Source of the DNA: Dermatophagoides farinae
Lineage: Eukaryota > Arthropoda > Arachnida > Sarcoptiformes > Pyroglyphidae
Reading direction: 5' to 3'
Assembly (NCBI RefSeq): GCF_024713945.1
Contig: NC_134686.1
Coordinates: 248,001-312,000 of the forward strand
Length of the DNA stretch: 64,000 bases
The position numbers were made by a program, and so were the translations under genes. Positions 11,038-64,000 of this stretch are shown piece by piece. The notes beneath the pieces were generated by a model that worked only from the letters and a program-made list of their open reading frames with translations, made no database searches and was not told where the DNA came from. How positions within the stretch are numbered: position 1 is the stretch's first letter; each line of letters opens with the position of its first letter.

Positions 11038-12504
11038 TTTATAAAAAAAAACAGAAGAAAAAAAATTTTCCGGCCGATGATTTTCATGTTTGGTTTATAT
11101 ATTGGCAATTGAAATCATCATTTTGTTTTTTATGGCAAAATTTTTTTAGTCATGATCACATCGAAAACGCTGTAAATTGATTCATTTGTTTAAAAAAAAA
11201 ACTAATTGTCAATTTCTTTGAATTATCAATGTGAATTTTTTTTTTATTTATTTATTTTCTTTTTTTTCAGAGGGTAAAAACTACCACCATAACAAGAACA
11301 GATAAAGTGAAGATAGTAGTGAAACAGAAAAAAAACATCTATTTTGTGTTAACAGTTTTTGTTTTGATATTGATATATTTCAAAATGTTATATATTACAA
11401 CCGGCCTGAATTTATTTATTTTTTTTTTATTGAACAAAAAAAACATGTGTTAATGGACTAGAGTAGATATATTGAAATTGGTGTGTGATCCAGAAAAAAA
11501 AAGAATTTGAATCAAAACTGTGAATCATTCATTGATTGAGGGACAGAATAAAAGGACAAGATAGTCGTGTGTTTTTTTCTCGTAAGTGTATGATAGCAGA
11601 AAAAAATTTGATTATAATTCCAAAAAAAAACGAGAACAAAAAAAATGCACATTCCAATCATATATCATAATAATGATTGATAAAAAGGAGAAGAAAAAAA
11701 ACAGATACAAATACTCAATATGATCATATATTGATCAGTTGAATCATTTAGCAAAAAAAAAGACAAAGAAAGAATTGTTAATAGATTAATAAGGCCTCGA
11801 GATTCTCGAGTTTGAGAAAGTGAAAGAGAGTTTGTTTAGGAAATATGAAGGGATATATAAGACAAAGATTTTTTTTTTGTTTGTTTGTAAAAGAGATTGA
11901 TCCAATTTTCAATCAATCAATTGATTTGAACTTTTTGAAAGAAAAAAAAATACCAAAAAAGCCGAATATATAGAATGATGATGATGATGATGAAGCAGAA
12001 AAAATGGTGATAATTTGATTCTTTAGAAACACAAAGGGAAGTGAGAGAGAGAGTTAACAACAACAACAACAGCAAAAACAAGTAAAACAAGTTTCATAAT
12101 GACCATATATATGACAATTATCAACAAGAAGAAAAAATTGTGATAATTAATTAAGTAGTATATAAAGTGTGTAATCACACGATACAAAAAAAAATGTTCA
12201 TATATCAAAAAAAGAAAAATGACACCGAAATAAAAATCATCGTCAAAGAGTGAAGAAATTCTGAAGAAAAAAAAATTCATCTGAAACATCCATATGTGAA
12301 TCATCGATGATGATGATGATGATGAAATTTATAGAAAAAAATTTTAGGTTGATTTTACATCCATATATGATTTGTATTTGTTTTCAAAGTAAAGTATATT
12401 TTATCATTTGTAAACCTAGTTTTTTTTCGTTATATTTGGCTAGTTTGATTGGATTCTGTATCAATGAATCCCAAACAGAATTTGAAAGATTCTTTTAGTT
12501 ACGA
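11038..12504. other. 3' flank of the calcium channel gene
   Basis: About 1.5 kb of very AT-rich sequence with A/T runs, a GATGAT tract near 11977 and a small CTCGAG-ATT-CTCGAG palindrome near 11798. It should include the channel's 3' UTR and polyadenylation site. No protein gene is supported. Confidence 0.4.
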
Positions 12505-51881
<39,377 letters not shown>

Positions 51882-54800
51882 TGTTGTCGTTGTGGTTTAT
51901 CTTTTTTTCTTTTATTTTTTGCCGTCGTCTACGTTTTCGTTTTAGTTGTTTAGTAACGGTCATCCACAATGGTTATGATTTTTTTTTGCCAGAAAAAAAA
52001 TAAACAAAAAAATCATATGATGTGTTCTATTATATATTTGAATAATTCTGATAATTTGGATATGGAAATTTTTCTTTTTCTCTCAACAACAACAACAAAA
52101 AATGGTTGTGAATCAAGAAACTTTTTGTCGAAATGTGAGGAAACTATTTTTAAAAAATGAGAATAAAAAGAGAATAAAAAAATTAGAATATATTTCAGCT
52201 ATAAATGAATTCCCAAGAAAGCAAAAAGTAAACAGAAAAAAAATTTACCTGAAAATAGAATGAAATGAAATAAAAGCAAGCAAGCAAACAGAAAAATGTA
52301 TAGGATGATGATGATGATGAAAATTGATTCAACTCGATTTTTTCGATAATCAAATCATCAATGAGATTTAGTTGTTGTGATTTGCATCGGAAATTTTAAA
52401 TGGAAATGATGAAATGGAGAAGGCACTGGTGTATTGTATTGTATTGTATCTGATGAAATGAAAGTATTGAATCTTGAAATTTGAATGATGATGACGATGA
52501 TGATAAATTTTTACATTAGCTACTGTCGCTAGTGTCAGCAATTTTTACAATAAAAACAAATGATGTTATATTTCCGGATAGAAAAACAGGTGAGTGCCAA
52601 TAATAAAATCAGGTCACAGAATTCTATCAAAGATAATGATCATCATTTCATTTGAAGACAATTTGTTGATTGCAAAACGGCAATGATATTTGATATAATG
52701 ATGAGATGATCTTTCATCTCATTAAAAATAAAATGATGACGGTACAACGAACGAAAACATGAAATATGAAACGAATGCGGGATGAGTCAATTTGTTCGAA
52801 ATGAAATTTTCTCTATAAATCACCGATGAATTTATTGTTGTTTGTTCTCAATCAAACATGATATAGATCTAGATCATCATCATTATTAGCGTTTGTCGTT
52901 GGACGAAAAAATCGTTATAGTTGACTTGCGAAATTATTATCCACAACACAAGGCAGGTGTCTCTTGAATTTGATTTCCAATTCATTTTTGATCATTTCTG
53001 TACAACATTTGCGAATTCATATTCATTATTTGTGTGTGGTTTGTATCGATTTGGCATTATTAGTTGTCGACAAAAGCCTTTTTCGTTTTTTCTTCATTAT
53101 TGTTGTTCATCATCATCATCATAATAATCACAAAATTTCCAAATTTAACTTTTCACTGGCTTCGTGTTTTGTGCACTCAATTTTTCGATAAAGATTGCAT
53201 CCAAGGTGATGGAATTATTTTTCTTACTTTCTTCTTTTATTAATCAATTTAAAAATTCAAAAGAAACAGGCTTTATTTCGGTGCAACTGAAGATTAAAAT
53301 TTCCAAAGAATTTTTTCAATATTTCAATATAATCATTATCCGTATTTTCGTTGGTCGCCGAAATAGAAATTTCATTCCATTTCAATTCACTTTTGAACAA
53401 ATGTAAAATGAGAATTTAATCGGATCATTACTTTAATTTGTTTTTGTTTTCATATATCTCTGGATATTTGGTTTCATGCCTGATTATCACCAATGAGAAA
53501 AAACCAAAAAACAAAAACAAAACAAAAAAAATGAATTCGGGCGTTGGTTACAATATTATTTGTGTGTTTGTGTGTGTGGAAATTTGTATTTGAAATGCAG
53601 CATGAACGATTTCGAAATGAATTATTTCTAAATTAGGGCAGTTTTGAATCATCATAATCATCGTGGCCACATAATCAGAACAATAAATTATAGGCTGATA
53701 AAAAAACGGATTTGATTTTGGTTTTTCCATTCATCTTTGAACCTAAAATGGAGAAAAAAAATTAAAAAAAAAATCAGATGAAAAGAATAAATTAGTAATA
53801 ATAAAAAACAAAAAATAAAAACACAATACTGCCATCTAGTACGGCTAATTAGAATCAAATCAAACATTTTATTATTTTCGATACTAGATGGCATTGAAAA
53901 AAAAATTCAGGAATCTAGTTTTTTTTTCCATTATTTTTGTTACAATAAGCCCACAAAATGGACGGAAACTTTTTGTTTTGTTTTGTTTTGATAAATTCAT
54001 GACCCAAATATATGTGGAATAATGATCATCAAAAAATTATCAAACATAATGCATACACACATCTGTCACATACACATGCACATGTATGATACAAATGAAA
54101 TGAATGTGTATATAAAATAAGCATCAAAGAACATTTTTATTACATTTCCAATAAGTAAAATGATTGATTACATAAAAATATTTTGTCAAACTATGGCAAC
54201 TTTAGACCAGTATTGTCATTCTGTTGCTGTTGTTGTTGTCGTTGTTGATCTACGTATTCATCTACTTTTAATATATATTCAAATCAATTTCAAGCACATT
54301 TTTAATTTAATGGTCAGTTGTAATTTTTTTTTCTCTCTTCTTCCATCGAAAATGTAATAAATTGTCAAATGTGAATCGAATCGATTTGTTGTTTGGAATA
54401 GAACAAAACAAAACGGGAAAAAAAATAAATAAATTCCACTCTCACAAATAAATCATAAGAATTTGAAATGAGAAAATATAAGTGGCATATGTGAAAGGAA
54501 ATAGGATTATCATGATAATTTTGTATTTGTGATTTCTGAAGCAATCTTTTCGTCAGAATGAATTTGTTAATCGAGGTGTCACTGTATTTAGATTTAAAAA
54601 AATTTAATTCTATAGAATGGATCTGCACAAAAAAAACTGTCAAAAGTTTGACATTTGTAAGTGGAAATAAGTCCCAAAAAAAAAAAAAAAAATCAATCCA
54701 AACCAAACTAAAAAAAACATTTAGTTTGGAGTTTATCGCATTGTAAATTACACGCAGCATCTCAAATGACTACCAATGATGATGATGATGACACACACAC

Positions 54801-57800
54801 TCATGTACTACACACTAATGTAATTGCAAACAAAGAATCTGATTTCAGAACATATAATATGAAGAATAAACTTGTCTTTAACATTCACATCATTTTCATT
54901 TTTTCATGTTGTTTGTTGTTTGTCATCATTTTTTTTTTGTTTAGTGATATTACAAATACATTTTCTCATTTTAATTTCAATAATAATACATGACTACATA
55001 TGTGCGTGTGTATGAATGTCATTTCTGTTGTTGACCAGATTTTGGTCATTTTTTTTTTTGGTATTTGAAGATTTTTTTTTTGTTGAAGAAAAAAAAACTT
55101 ATTCTTGATGTCATGTCTAGAATCAATCGGATTCATACATTTATATTATATATGGAAATTTGAATTCAATTTTTCTCTTATAATAATCACATGAAAATCA
55201 AAATTTGATCAAAAAAATTTTTTTTTTATGTCGAGACAAGAAAAAAAAACGACGATTATATAATAATATTTGTAGTCATTAACATTACCATAATCATCGT
55301 CGCCGATGACATGGACAGCAACAACAAGATTTTATTCCTTTTTTTTATTATCATTTCACAATCATGGTAATTATTTTAATAATAGACATTCACATTGTCA
55401 TTGACATTTTTGTTGTTGTTGCATGGACATAATCAGATCAGTAGTTTGTTGAATTATATACTAATTTTAATGGAGAAAATAAAACTATATCTGTTGTCAT
55501 TAACAACAACAACAACGACAATATATTCTTATTATAATTAAATTGTATGTAATGATGATGATGATGATGATAATTTTTATTCTTTTTTGGTACCCCGGAA
55601 GTGATGCGAACAACAAAAAAAAAGTATTAAACAAACAAAACTAATCATTTGAAAAAGCCAAAGTTTTTTCAAGTGATATATTAAAAAAAAAATGAACAGT
55701 TTATCGTTTTCATCGATAAACTGATATATTATGATTTTCGTACATCATTCATCCATCCAAACTGAAAAATGATGAATGCCAAAAAACAAAAGTAAATTGA
55801 ATTGAAAAATTGGTTCTACACACACACACACATACATACACATTATATAACTGGAAACAAAATTCTTTACAGTTGTTGGTTGACAACAATAAATGATATA
55901 TAGGGTGTGGCATGAATGAGAGAGCAAGTGAGAATAGATTCAGATAATTTTTTTTTTTTTTGTTCATTCTCGACATGCTATGAATATTTATTATTATTAG
56001 TACAAAACAAGTAGAAAAAAAGGGGTGAATGAAATTTTTTTTTTGTTTGTTTGTCGAGGGCTGTCAAAAATGATAATTATTAGTTTCACAGAGAGAGAGA
56101 GAAAGGGAGAGGGAGAGACTTGATATGAATATATAAAAAAAAAACAACAACTACATCTACTCGTGCAAATCAAACTTAACAACGTATGTATATCTGGATT
56201 CCAAAAAAAAAAATTCCACTTCATTTTAATCCTGAATTAAGCTTCAATGACCATAATGATAATTATGTATAAATGTAAACAGATGTTGATTGAAACAAAA
56301 ATTCGTCATTTTTTTCTCATTTCTGTAATATTCAATATTGAAAACGGATTATTCTCGTGTATTTGAATTTAATTTAATGATGAAAAAGTATTTTTTTTTT
56401 TTTTTTGATAAAAAAGAATGAAAAACCCGTTGATACAAATTGTTATGCAATACGTATTAATGAATTGGGTTTTGAATGGAAAATTTTTTTTTCAATGAGC
56501 TACGAATTTTCATTTCATTCATTCATTCATTCATTCAAGTCACAAGATAATGATTGTGGTGATGAAAACGTAATGTAACAGAGTAACGAAAATGATGATG
56601 ATGATGATTATAAACTTCATTAATATTAATGGTCTATTATGGAGAAATTATGCAAATTTAACGATACATAGAGAGAGAGAGACAGAGAGAGAGTGGAAAA
56701 ACCCGATTCTAGAAAAAAAGATACTTTTTTCGGATGAGCCAATGAAAAAAAAATGTCCAAAACATCGTTTGATTTTTTTTTTTTTTTGGTTCTCGAAAAT
56801 TAATTTCAACACTTTCTTCGGATCTCCAAATTATTCATCAACATTGTCGTGCACCATCATCAATTATCAACGAACGTCGAACAAATTCTATCGAATCTAA
56901 GATTAATTGATCAGAAGAAAGGAAAAAAATGATGATTTTATTAACCAAAAATGTTAAATTTGTCATTAGATGATGAAATGATGGAAAAAAAGTAATTGAT
57001 TTTCATCAACAATGTTGCCATGTTATCATGATGATGATGGCTCAAACGCAAAATGTGCCATGTGAAACAATTCATTGATCCATTTTTTCATCTTGTTTTT
57101 TTGTTTTTTTTCTGCATTTTGGGTTTGCACACACATTTTGAAACACAATATTACTATATATATTGATCATAATTAATGAATTCAAAGCTAGAAAATCGAT
57201 GGTAAAAAAAAGACGAATAATTCAAATATTCATCATTGTGCATGTATGTTTGTATGACAATTTCCTGGTTTTCGTCATCATCATCATCATCGATCAGAAT
57301 TGAATTCAAAGCAAATGGAAATAAACAAACAAAAAAAATAATGAGCATGAGAGTCTAGAGCCAGAATAAATTGATTAGTTGATGAATGATGAAATAAACA
57401 GAAATGAATGTAGATGTTTCATCGTGAAATATTAGTGAATGTCAAATGTAAAAAAAAATTTTGAGAAATAACGATAAAAAACATTCAGCAAACAATTAAG
57501 TTTATCATTAGAATTTTCACAATTGTTTGATGCAAAATTCTAATTACGAATTTTCAAAAAAAAAACAGAATCCGAGTGAGAATTTATTTTAAATTTAAAT
57601 TAAGATAAGAAGGTTTTCATTTGAAAAAACACACGGAAATGCAAAATCCTATGATAGTCAATTTGAAATAGTGTAAATGAAAACAAAAAGAAAACGAAAA
57701 ATAAACAAATATAAAGCATAGAATGGGTTTGTTTTTTTTTTCTCCTACAGAATCCTAATAACTCATTCACTCTATCAAATAAACTTTGGCGCATTTTATT

Positions 57801-58829
57801 TTTGTTTTTAACTAAATAAACAGAAAAAAAACAAGATTCTTGTTTGCTGTTGATGGTGATTTCATCATCGTCATTGTTTTGTTGATGTTTCATCGAAAAA
57901 GAGAAAAAAAGTACTGAAAAAACTCGGCAAACTTTTAAACTGTTGTGTGTGTGTGTTTGTAAATTAGTGTTATTGAAACTCGATTAAAGTTTTTTTTTCT
58001 ATATATTTATTGAGTTTGCATTGTTTTATGTTCAAGTTTTTTTTTAACATTTCATGCAACCACACACACACACACGCTCTTTTCGAGTGAAATCTAGATT
58101 TTTAAAACTTTTTTTTCTCTCTCTCTCTCACTCTCTTTAATCAAATTGCTAAATTTAATAAAATAAAAATGATAGACAAGATTCAATTTGATGGAAAATG
58201 AAATGATGATGATGATGATAAACTACGCTAAAAAAACATATGTGCAAGCGACACATACACACACACACCGACGACGACGACGACGACAATTTAAATTTGA
58301 AATTAGTGCACGCAAAAAAAAGGGTAATTTGATTCATTGGAATGTGAAAATAGATTTATATTTTGAAATCTAGAGCAGCGAACAAAAAAAAAATTCAGTA
58401 CAGAAATGTGAAACTTTTTACTTTAAAAAGCTTCTTTTTTTTGCAATGGAAAAAAGGTAGACGACGGTAATTGTTATTTTTTTTAAAGGGAATTTCTGAA
58501 AAAAAAAGTTTACCAAGGGAATTTAAATTCTTATATATGTTGATTATAATGAATTTTTTTTTCATCGAAAAAAGAATCTCAAGAATTATAGATTGGTCCA
58601 CAGAATGATTTATTGATCAATAATTGTAAAACAAATTAAATCAAAAAAATTTTTTTTCCAATTCTTTTTTCGAAATAAACAAATTGGGAAACAATTTCGA
58701 GCATATAAATATGTTTATGCAGCCACAATGGAAAAAAACGACGACGACGACGACGACGTCTAAATCGTATTTGTTCGTTTTAGTTAATTGTTTAATTCGA
58801 GCCAAATCAACAGCCCACGATCATATGAG
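51882..58829. other. Intergenic region between cac and the iPLA2-like gene (divergent promoters)
   Basis: About 7 kb lies between two divergently transcribed genes and should contain both promoters and any 5' UTR exons. It is AT-rich with CAA/TTG, GATGAT, GA and CA tracts. ORFs of 60-130 codons are low-complexity and unlike any family. A perfect 12-bp inverted repeat, tgccatctagta (53830-53841) and tactagatggca (53882-53893), stands out. No RNA gene or transposon is recognised. Confidence 0.5.
53830..53893. promoter_or_regulatory. Inverted pair of CTCF-core-like motifs
   Basis: Two copies of ACTAGATGGCA in opposite orientation with 40 bp between the arms. The minus-strand copy extends to ACTAGATGGCAG, matching most of the CTCF core CCASYAGRKGGC. 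Similar motifs occur at about 43549-43562 (ccaccatctagtgg) and 38187. It may equally be a small foldback repeat. Confidence 0.3.
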
Positions 58830-61800
58830 ATGTCAAATAAGTTACGTTTAATATTATCTCGATTTCCTGGTTTACGACAAACAGCAAAAACGACGACAAC
58901 AACAACAACAACAACAAAGACTACTGGCAACAACAACAACAACAACAATAATAATATTGTGGAATCAATACCAAAAAGTAATGGTAACCACATTCAAGAA
59001 GAAATGCAAGAAGTAATGAATAATAATGGTAAAGAAAATGATCATCATAGTAATGAAAAATCAATCATTGAAATTGATGGAATCATCTATCTGCCAAAAC
59101 TTATTTCAATTAATAGCCTGAAAACAAGAACAAACACCATTGAAATGCAACGTGATTCGTGTTCAATATTTGAATATCAACGATTACAATTACCATTACC
59201 ATCAATAACATATGCATTAATAGTGAATGTTTATCCTGATTTTAATGTTTCATTGGCTGAATTTGCTACGATTGAAAATGCATCGAATATTTTACATGGT
59301 CCATTAGTGAATCTAGTAAACATGTTTGTTCCATTTTTCCGAAATTTCAGGTAATACATAAAACTTGTTTTTATATTGTGCATACTGAATATCTAACTGA
59401 ATACTACTGTTTTTTTTACAAAATATTCAATGATCATCATTGATAGACGTGAAGAAATTGTAGATAAAATTAGCAAATTACTTCAATGTTATAGTGATAA
59501 TCGTGAATGGAAAGTTGCACATTTTGCTGCCCTTTTCAATCATGTTGATTATTTTCTCAATATAACAATCGAAGAACTTGAAGATCGTAATAATCCAGAT
59601 CAATGGTCACCATTACATATAGCCGTATCATTGTCCAATATGTATATTGTTGGTTTAATGTTGAAAAGCGGAATGGATGTTTTCATTGTCGATTCAAATC
59701 ATTGGACCGTAATGCATTTTGCAATGTTAGCATCACCACAGGTTTTGTCAACATTGTTGGAAATGTCAGCATTCTATCAACAGCTACGACATCAAGATCA
59801 GTATGGTATGACACCAATGCATGTAGCTTGTTTTTACCGAAATTCTCGACACATACGACATGTCATGATACAGGGCGTTACAGCACGTCAATTAACCATC
59901 AAAGCTCCTAAGCCATCATCATCCAAACAAATCAATTTATTAGATTGGTATCAGGACTATTCACCATATGTTCGTTTCGATGCTAATCAAATTGATCAAG
60001 ATTTTGATTGGTCCAAAATAAATCTTTGTGGCAGTCCATTGCATTGGTGTCAATGTTGGTCAACAATGAATCGTTTAATTGATTCTCGGACATTCGATGT
60101 AAATGAACGTGATCGAAATGGTGATACACCATTAATGGCATTTGTAAAACGTTTGCCACCAATACGAACGAAACCAATTCGAATGATGAATAATAACAAC
60201 AATGATACAACAATCAATGATATGACGAACCAAGTTGATGGAAGTTCAGTGATCACTTCACCTTCTAATCAATTTTCTACATCATCACTATTATCATCAA
60301 CATCATCATCATCATGGCCAATGATTGTCAATTTTCATCTTAGTTGGATGTTACGATTAATTACAGCTGGTGCAAGACTGAATGCACGTAATTACGCAGG
60401 TGACACTGCACTTCATTTTTCGGTGGCCAATGGTTATATTATAACTATCCAATTATTATTGATTTTTGGTGCAAGAATCAATATACGTAATAAACTGAAT
60501 CAAAGTCCATTACATTTAGCAGCAATAAAATTAAAACAATTACAGGCATTGGAACAAAATGATCGTCGTTTAGATGATAAAAATCAATCATCAAGAATGA
60601 CAACAACACCAGAAACCCATAATCGACAACAACAACAAGCAGCAAATCGATCATCAACTAAAAATAATCGTTATATTGTAAAACAGAAACAAATTTATGA
60701 ACTCATTATTAAATCATTGAAATCAATTGGAGCTAGAACATGTCCAAAAAACATTGCTGATTGTACAATCGATTGTCTTCATCATCATCATCATCATAGA
60801 AAATCTGAGGAAGAAAAGAAAAGAAAAAAACAAAAATCATCATCACCAAATGACGACGATAATATTAATGATGATCAAAAATTATTCCATTTAGATATAG
60901 TGAAAAAACCATCAAGACAACAACAGAAATCATCAACAACTGATCGATCTCATTTTGCGAACATAATAATATTGGATGGTGGAATCAATGATCAATTCAT
61001 GAATCCATTGATACAGATTATTTTGCTTAATGAATTACAGCAATATTTACCACGATCGTTGCCAGAATATTTTGATATTATTGCTGGCACTAGTTTTGGT
61101 TTCACTACTGGATGTTCATTAGCTAATGGCAAGAAATTGTTTGAAATATTAAATTTTTATCTAAAATTAAGATCAAATTTTCGTAAACCATTAATACGAA
61201 TGCAGGAACAAAATACTGATCGACTGGAACAAACACTGTTGACAATGTTCAATGATCCAAAAACATTGGCCGATATTCGGAGACAAAATAATAAACATCT
61301 TATATTGACTACAACAGTTGTTGATGATATACCAGTCAGATTGAAAATTGTTGATGATCAAATTGAAAATTTAACCATGTGGAAAGCATGTAGAATATCC
61401 GGTCTTGGTGCTGGCCTATTCAAAACAATCGAACATGAAGGTGTTCCCTATTTTGATGGATCATTAATTGCGCCGAATCCAACGACAGATATATTAAGTT
61501 TTTATCATAGTCAAATATTAGAACAACAAAAACAAAAAGATCAGACGATGTTTGAAAACACAACAAATCGTATGCTACCTTTTCAACTGGTACTATCATT
61601 GGGTGGCGGTAAAATTGCTTATCGTACAAATGTCACGCCAATCGATTTAAATTCATTCCGTTTGTATGCACCAAATTTACGGGTATATTTCAATTATTTT
61701 CGACAGCTAAGAGATTGGTTTGCAAGCATTCTGATGGAAACAGATGGTCATATCGTACAACGGTGAGCAGATTTTTTTTTTTTTTTTTTTGGTTGTTGTT

Positions 61801-62287
61801 TGTTTTCGTTAAGAAAGAATTTGAAACTAAAATCAAACAAACAAATTTTCCATACAGATCTCGTTATTTTGCCACATCGCAGAATATTCATTTTGGACGA
61901 ATCAATGTTTACTATGATCGAAAGAAAGCCAAAGCTTTCCTACAGGAATTGGATAAAATAATCGGTCCATATTGGAATTATCCACATCAATCGATAAATC
62001 AAATTGAAACATATCAAACAATGCGTTCAGATCAGCTATTGTTGCAGATATTATGGCAGGTAAAACAACAATGCTATGAAAATCGTAATCAATTTAAACG
62101 ATTGGCTAAATTGATGAAAAAAACCAGACAACATCAGCATCAACAACAACAACTAGATGATTTGAAAAAAAATGAAACAACAACAACAATGATGATGAAA
62201 GTACAGATAAAAATAACTAATAATGATGATGAAACAAATACTAAAACAAACACGAGTATAATTAGTAAAAGTAATGTTGATGAATAA
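58830..62287 (+). CDS. Ankyrin-repeat patatin-like phospholipase (group VI iPLA2-like), oxyanion motif degenerate
   Basis: Exons 58830-59350, 59447-61762 and 61858-62287 give about 1088 aa; phases fit, with donors gtaata and gtgagc and acceptors gatag and tacag. The start is the first in-frame ATG (MSNKLRLILSRFPGLR). After an N-terminal poly-Thr/poly-Asn stretch and an iPLA2-type N-terminal domain come ankyrin-like repeats (WSPLHIAVSLSNMYIVGLML, YGMTPMHVACFYRN, GDTALHFSVANGYIITIQLL, QSPLHLAAIK), a His/Lys/Ser-rich insert, and a patatin domain from about residue 679. The serine elbow GTSFG (~721) and the Asp of FDGSLIAPNPTTD (~843) are present. The oxyanion loop, normally DGGGxRG, reads LDGGINDQF. 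It is longer than PLA2G6 (about 800 aa). It would cleave the sn-2 acyl chain of phospholipids if active. Confidence 0.88.
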
Positions 62288-64000
62288 TTTCTATCAATCG
62301 ATTCGACATATTCAAATCAATCAATATCCTGGAAAAATTTCTAGAACCCCCCCACCCCACACACAAACATAATAAAAAACAATAATAATCATCATGAAGG
62401 AAGTTTTTTCTCATCTTTTCCCCTCTCGCTCAATAAAAAAAAAATCACAGGAAACACACAGACAAATAAACAATCAATTTCTATGATTGAGTCTATTGAG
62501 TTCAATTCTTCATCCCAAGAGAAAAGATTTTGTTTTTTTTCCATTTCATTTCATTTCATTTCAAACGAAAGTGGACAACAGCGATGATGAAAAACAAAAG
62601 AGACCAGAAAAAATAAACAAACAACCAAGTGAATGATTGAGAAAAAAAAATTTAATTTTAAAAGTGGAAATACGGACAAAAACACAGACTCACTTGATAA
62701 TCAATGAGAAATCTTTCTGTTTTTTAATTGAATTTTTTTTTATCAAGTTTCTCTGAAAAGTTTGGTCTTTCACGAAAATGATGAATGAGATAAAATCAAC
62801 AACAAAAGAGAAAAAGAGAGTTGTATATATATATATATATACATTGTAATCATTTTCAAGAGAATTTGAAGGAGTTTCAAAATTCCACTTTTCTTCATTT
62901 ATTCTTTCTTGTTGTGTTGTGCACAAGCACACACAATTGTTTAAACTCAGTGTTTTTGTTTGTTTTGTAAATATTTTTATTTTCAATGTTGGTCATTTCA
63001 AATGTTTTGAAATGATGCCACCACTTGAGTTTCACAATCGTGAAAAAAAAATTCACATTCACAAACTCAAGTTCATGGAATTGCACAGGAACCAAACAAC
63101 AACAACAACAACAGCAATCACATTTCAGTAAATTCTTCTAAAGCTTTTCACAGTCATAATTTTTTTTTTGATTTTGTTGTCATGTGTGTATATATATGCT
63201 ATAGCTACAATTGAAAATTGAACAACAATAGAAATGAAAATGAATATAGTGAAAATAATGAGAGAATGAAATGTATTTAAGAAACAGAACTCCTTTATGA
63301 GGGGATGTGAGCATTTTTTTGTTTTGTTTCGTTGCTAAATTCAATTTAGCCATTTAATCACCGAGCTATAATCGATTAATTAACTTTAGCTTTTTAATGC
63401 ATACGAAAATCAGATTCAGAGCCATTAATTTGAATGTGTGTAATCATCGTTGAATGAATGAATTAAAAGTCCACGATTTTCTCAAAAGAAAAAAAATGTT
63501 TATACACTGCAAATAATTGTCAAGATAAATAAAACAAACAAATGAACAAAAAAAAAAACTACTCAGAATCTCAAGATTAACAGAATCACGCACATTCTTA
63601 ATTCATAAAATGAATGAATAGACTAGTGAAAATAACAAATGAAAATGTGCAAAAAATAAATGAATGAAAATCATAAAAAAAAACACATAAACATATACAC
63701 ATACAAATGAATGTCAAAAACATCAATGGATTTTATAGTTTAACATCATCATCATCATCATCACTGCTGTCGAGTACTATAAATACAAATGTGCGCCCTG
63801 AACAACACAAAGAAAAAACAACAATGTCAGTTTGTACAATTTCCTAAATTCAAAATAAAATGAACGCGACAAACAAACAAACAAAAAAAAGTTATTGACT
63901 TTTTGACGCTAGTTTTTTTTCCCTAATGTTTGAAAATATTACAATGAAAATGAAATGAAAAACGGATGTAAATCATGAAAATAAAACACAATTTTAATGT
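62288..64000. other. 3' flank of the iPLA2-like gene and intergenic DNA
   Basis: AATAAA signals at 62371-62376 and 62432-62437 can serve the upstream gene. The rest is AT-rich with a short (TA)n near 62825 and CAA repeats near 63097. No gene is supported up to the window end. Confidence 0.5.

Noticed and set aside
11796-11812. CTCGAG-ATT-CTCGAG palindrome as a regulatory site
   Set aside because: A single short palindrome without context; expected by chance at this scale.

Overview
The window is nuclear DNA of a small, very AT-rich arthropod genome. The genes are interrupted by GT-AG introns, many of them only about 40-120 bp in the compact genes, and homopolymer and GAT/CAA microsatellite tracts are dense. 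Gene content and style (a cacophony-type calcium channel, poly-Gln/poly-Asn/poly-Asp tracts, short introns) fit an acariform, perhaps astigmatid, mite. That assignment is inference; no rRNA or mitochondrial marker is present.

Layout: 1-597 (+) is the 3' end of an unrecognised gene. 1248-3714 (-) is a four-exon long-chain acyl-CoA synthetase of the ACSL3/4 type with a one-base reading-frame break in exon 2. 4413-4689 is a pogo/Tc1-mariner-like MITE lying directly behind the stop codon of a small secretory-pathway gene with a poly-arginine run (4692-5386, -). 5716-6241 (-) is another small predicted secreted protein. 6590-8183 and 8650-10291 (-) are tandem purple acid phosphatase paralogues with shared intron positions. 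10633-11037 (-) is a single-exon membrane protein.

12505-51881 (-) is one large gene, the Cav2 (cacophony-type) voltage-gated calcium channel alpha-1 subunit. I could place 34 coding positions, three of them as mutually exclusive exon pairs: domain I S4, domain IV S1-S2, and domain IV S5-pore. All exon phases join and the total is a multiple of three (about 3085 aa). The gene has an AT-AC U12-type intron just before segment IS1, a GC-AG donor on one alternative exon, the I-II linker site for the beta subunit, an EEEE selectivity filter, EF-hand and IQ regions, a RIM-BP-like proline motif and a C-terminal DDWC ending. Together these describe a presynaptic channel.

51882-58829 is intergenic with no gene I can support. 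58830-62287 (+) is a three-exon ankyrin-repeat patatin-like (group VI iPLA2) protein whose serine elbow is kept but whose oxyanion-hole motif is degenerate. 62288-64000 is non-coding.

The most notable content is the combinatorial exon system of the calcium channel: three pairs give up to eight versions of voltage-sensor and pore parts. The two domain IV pairs and the AT-AC intron are the parts most worth checking for novelty.
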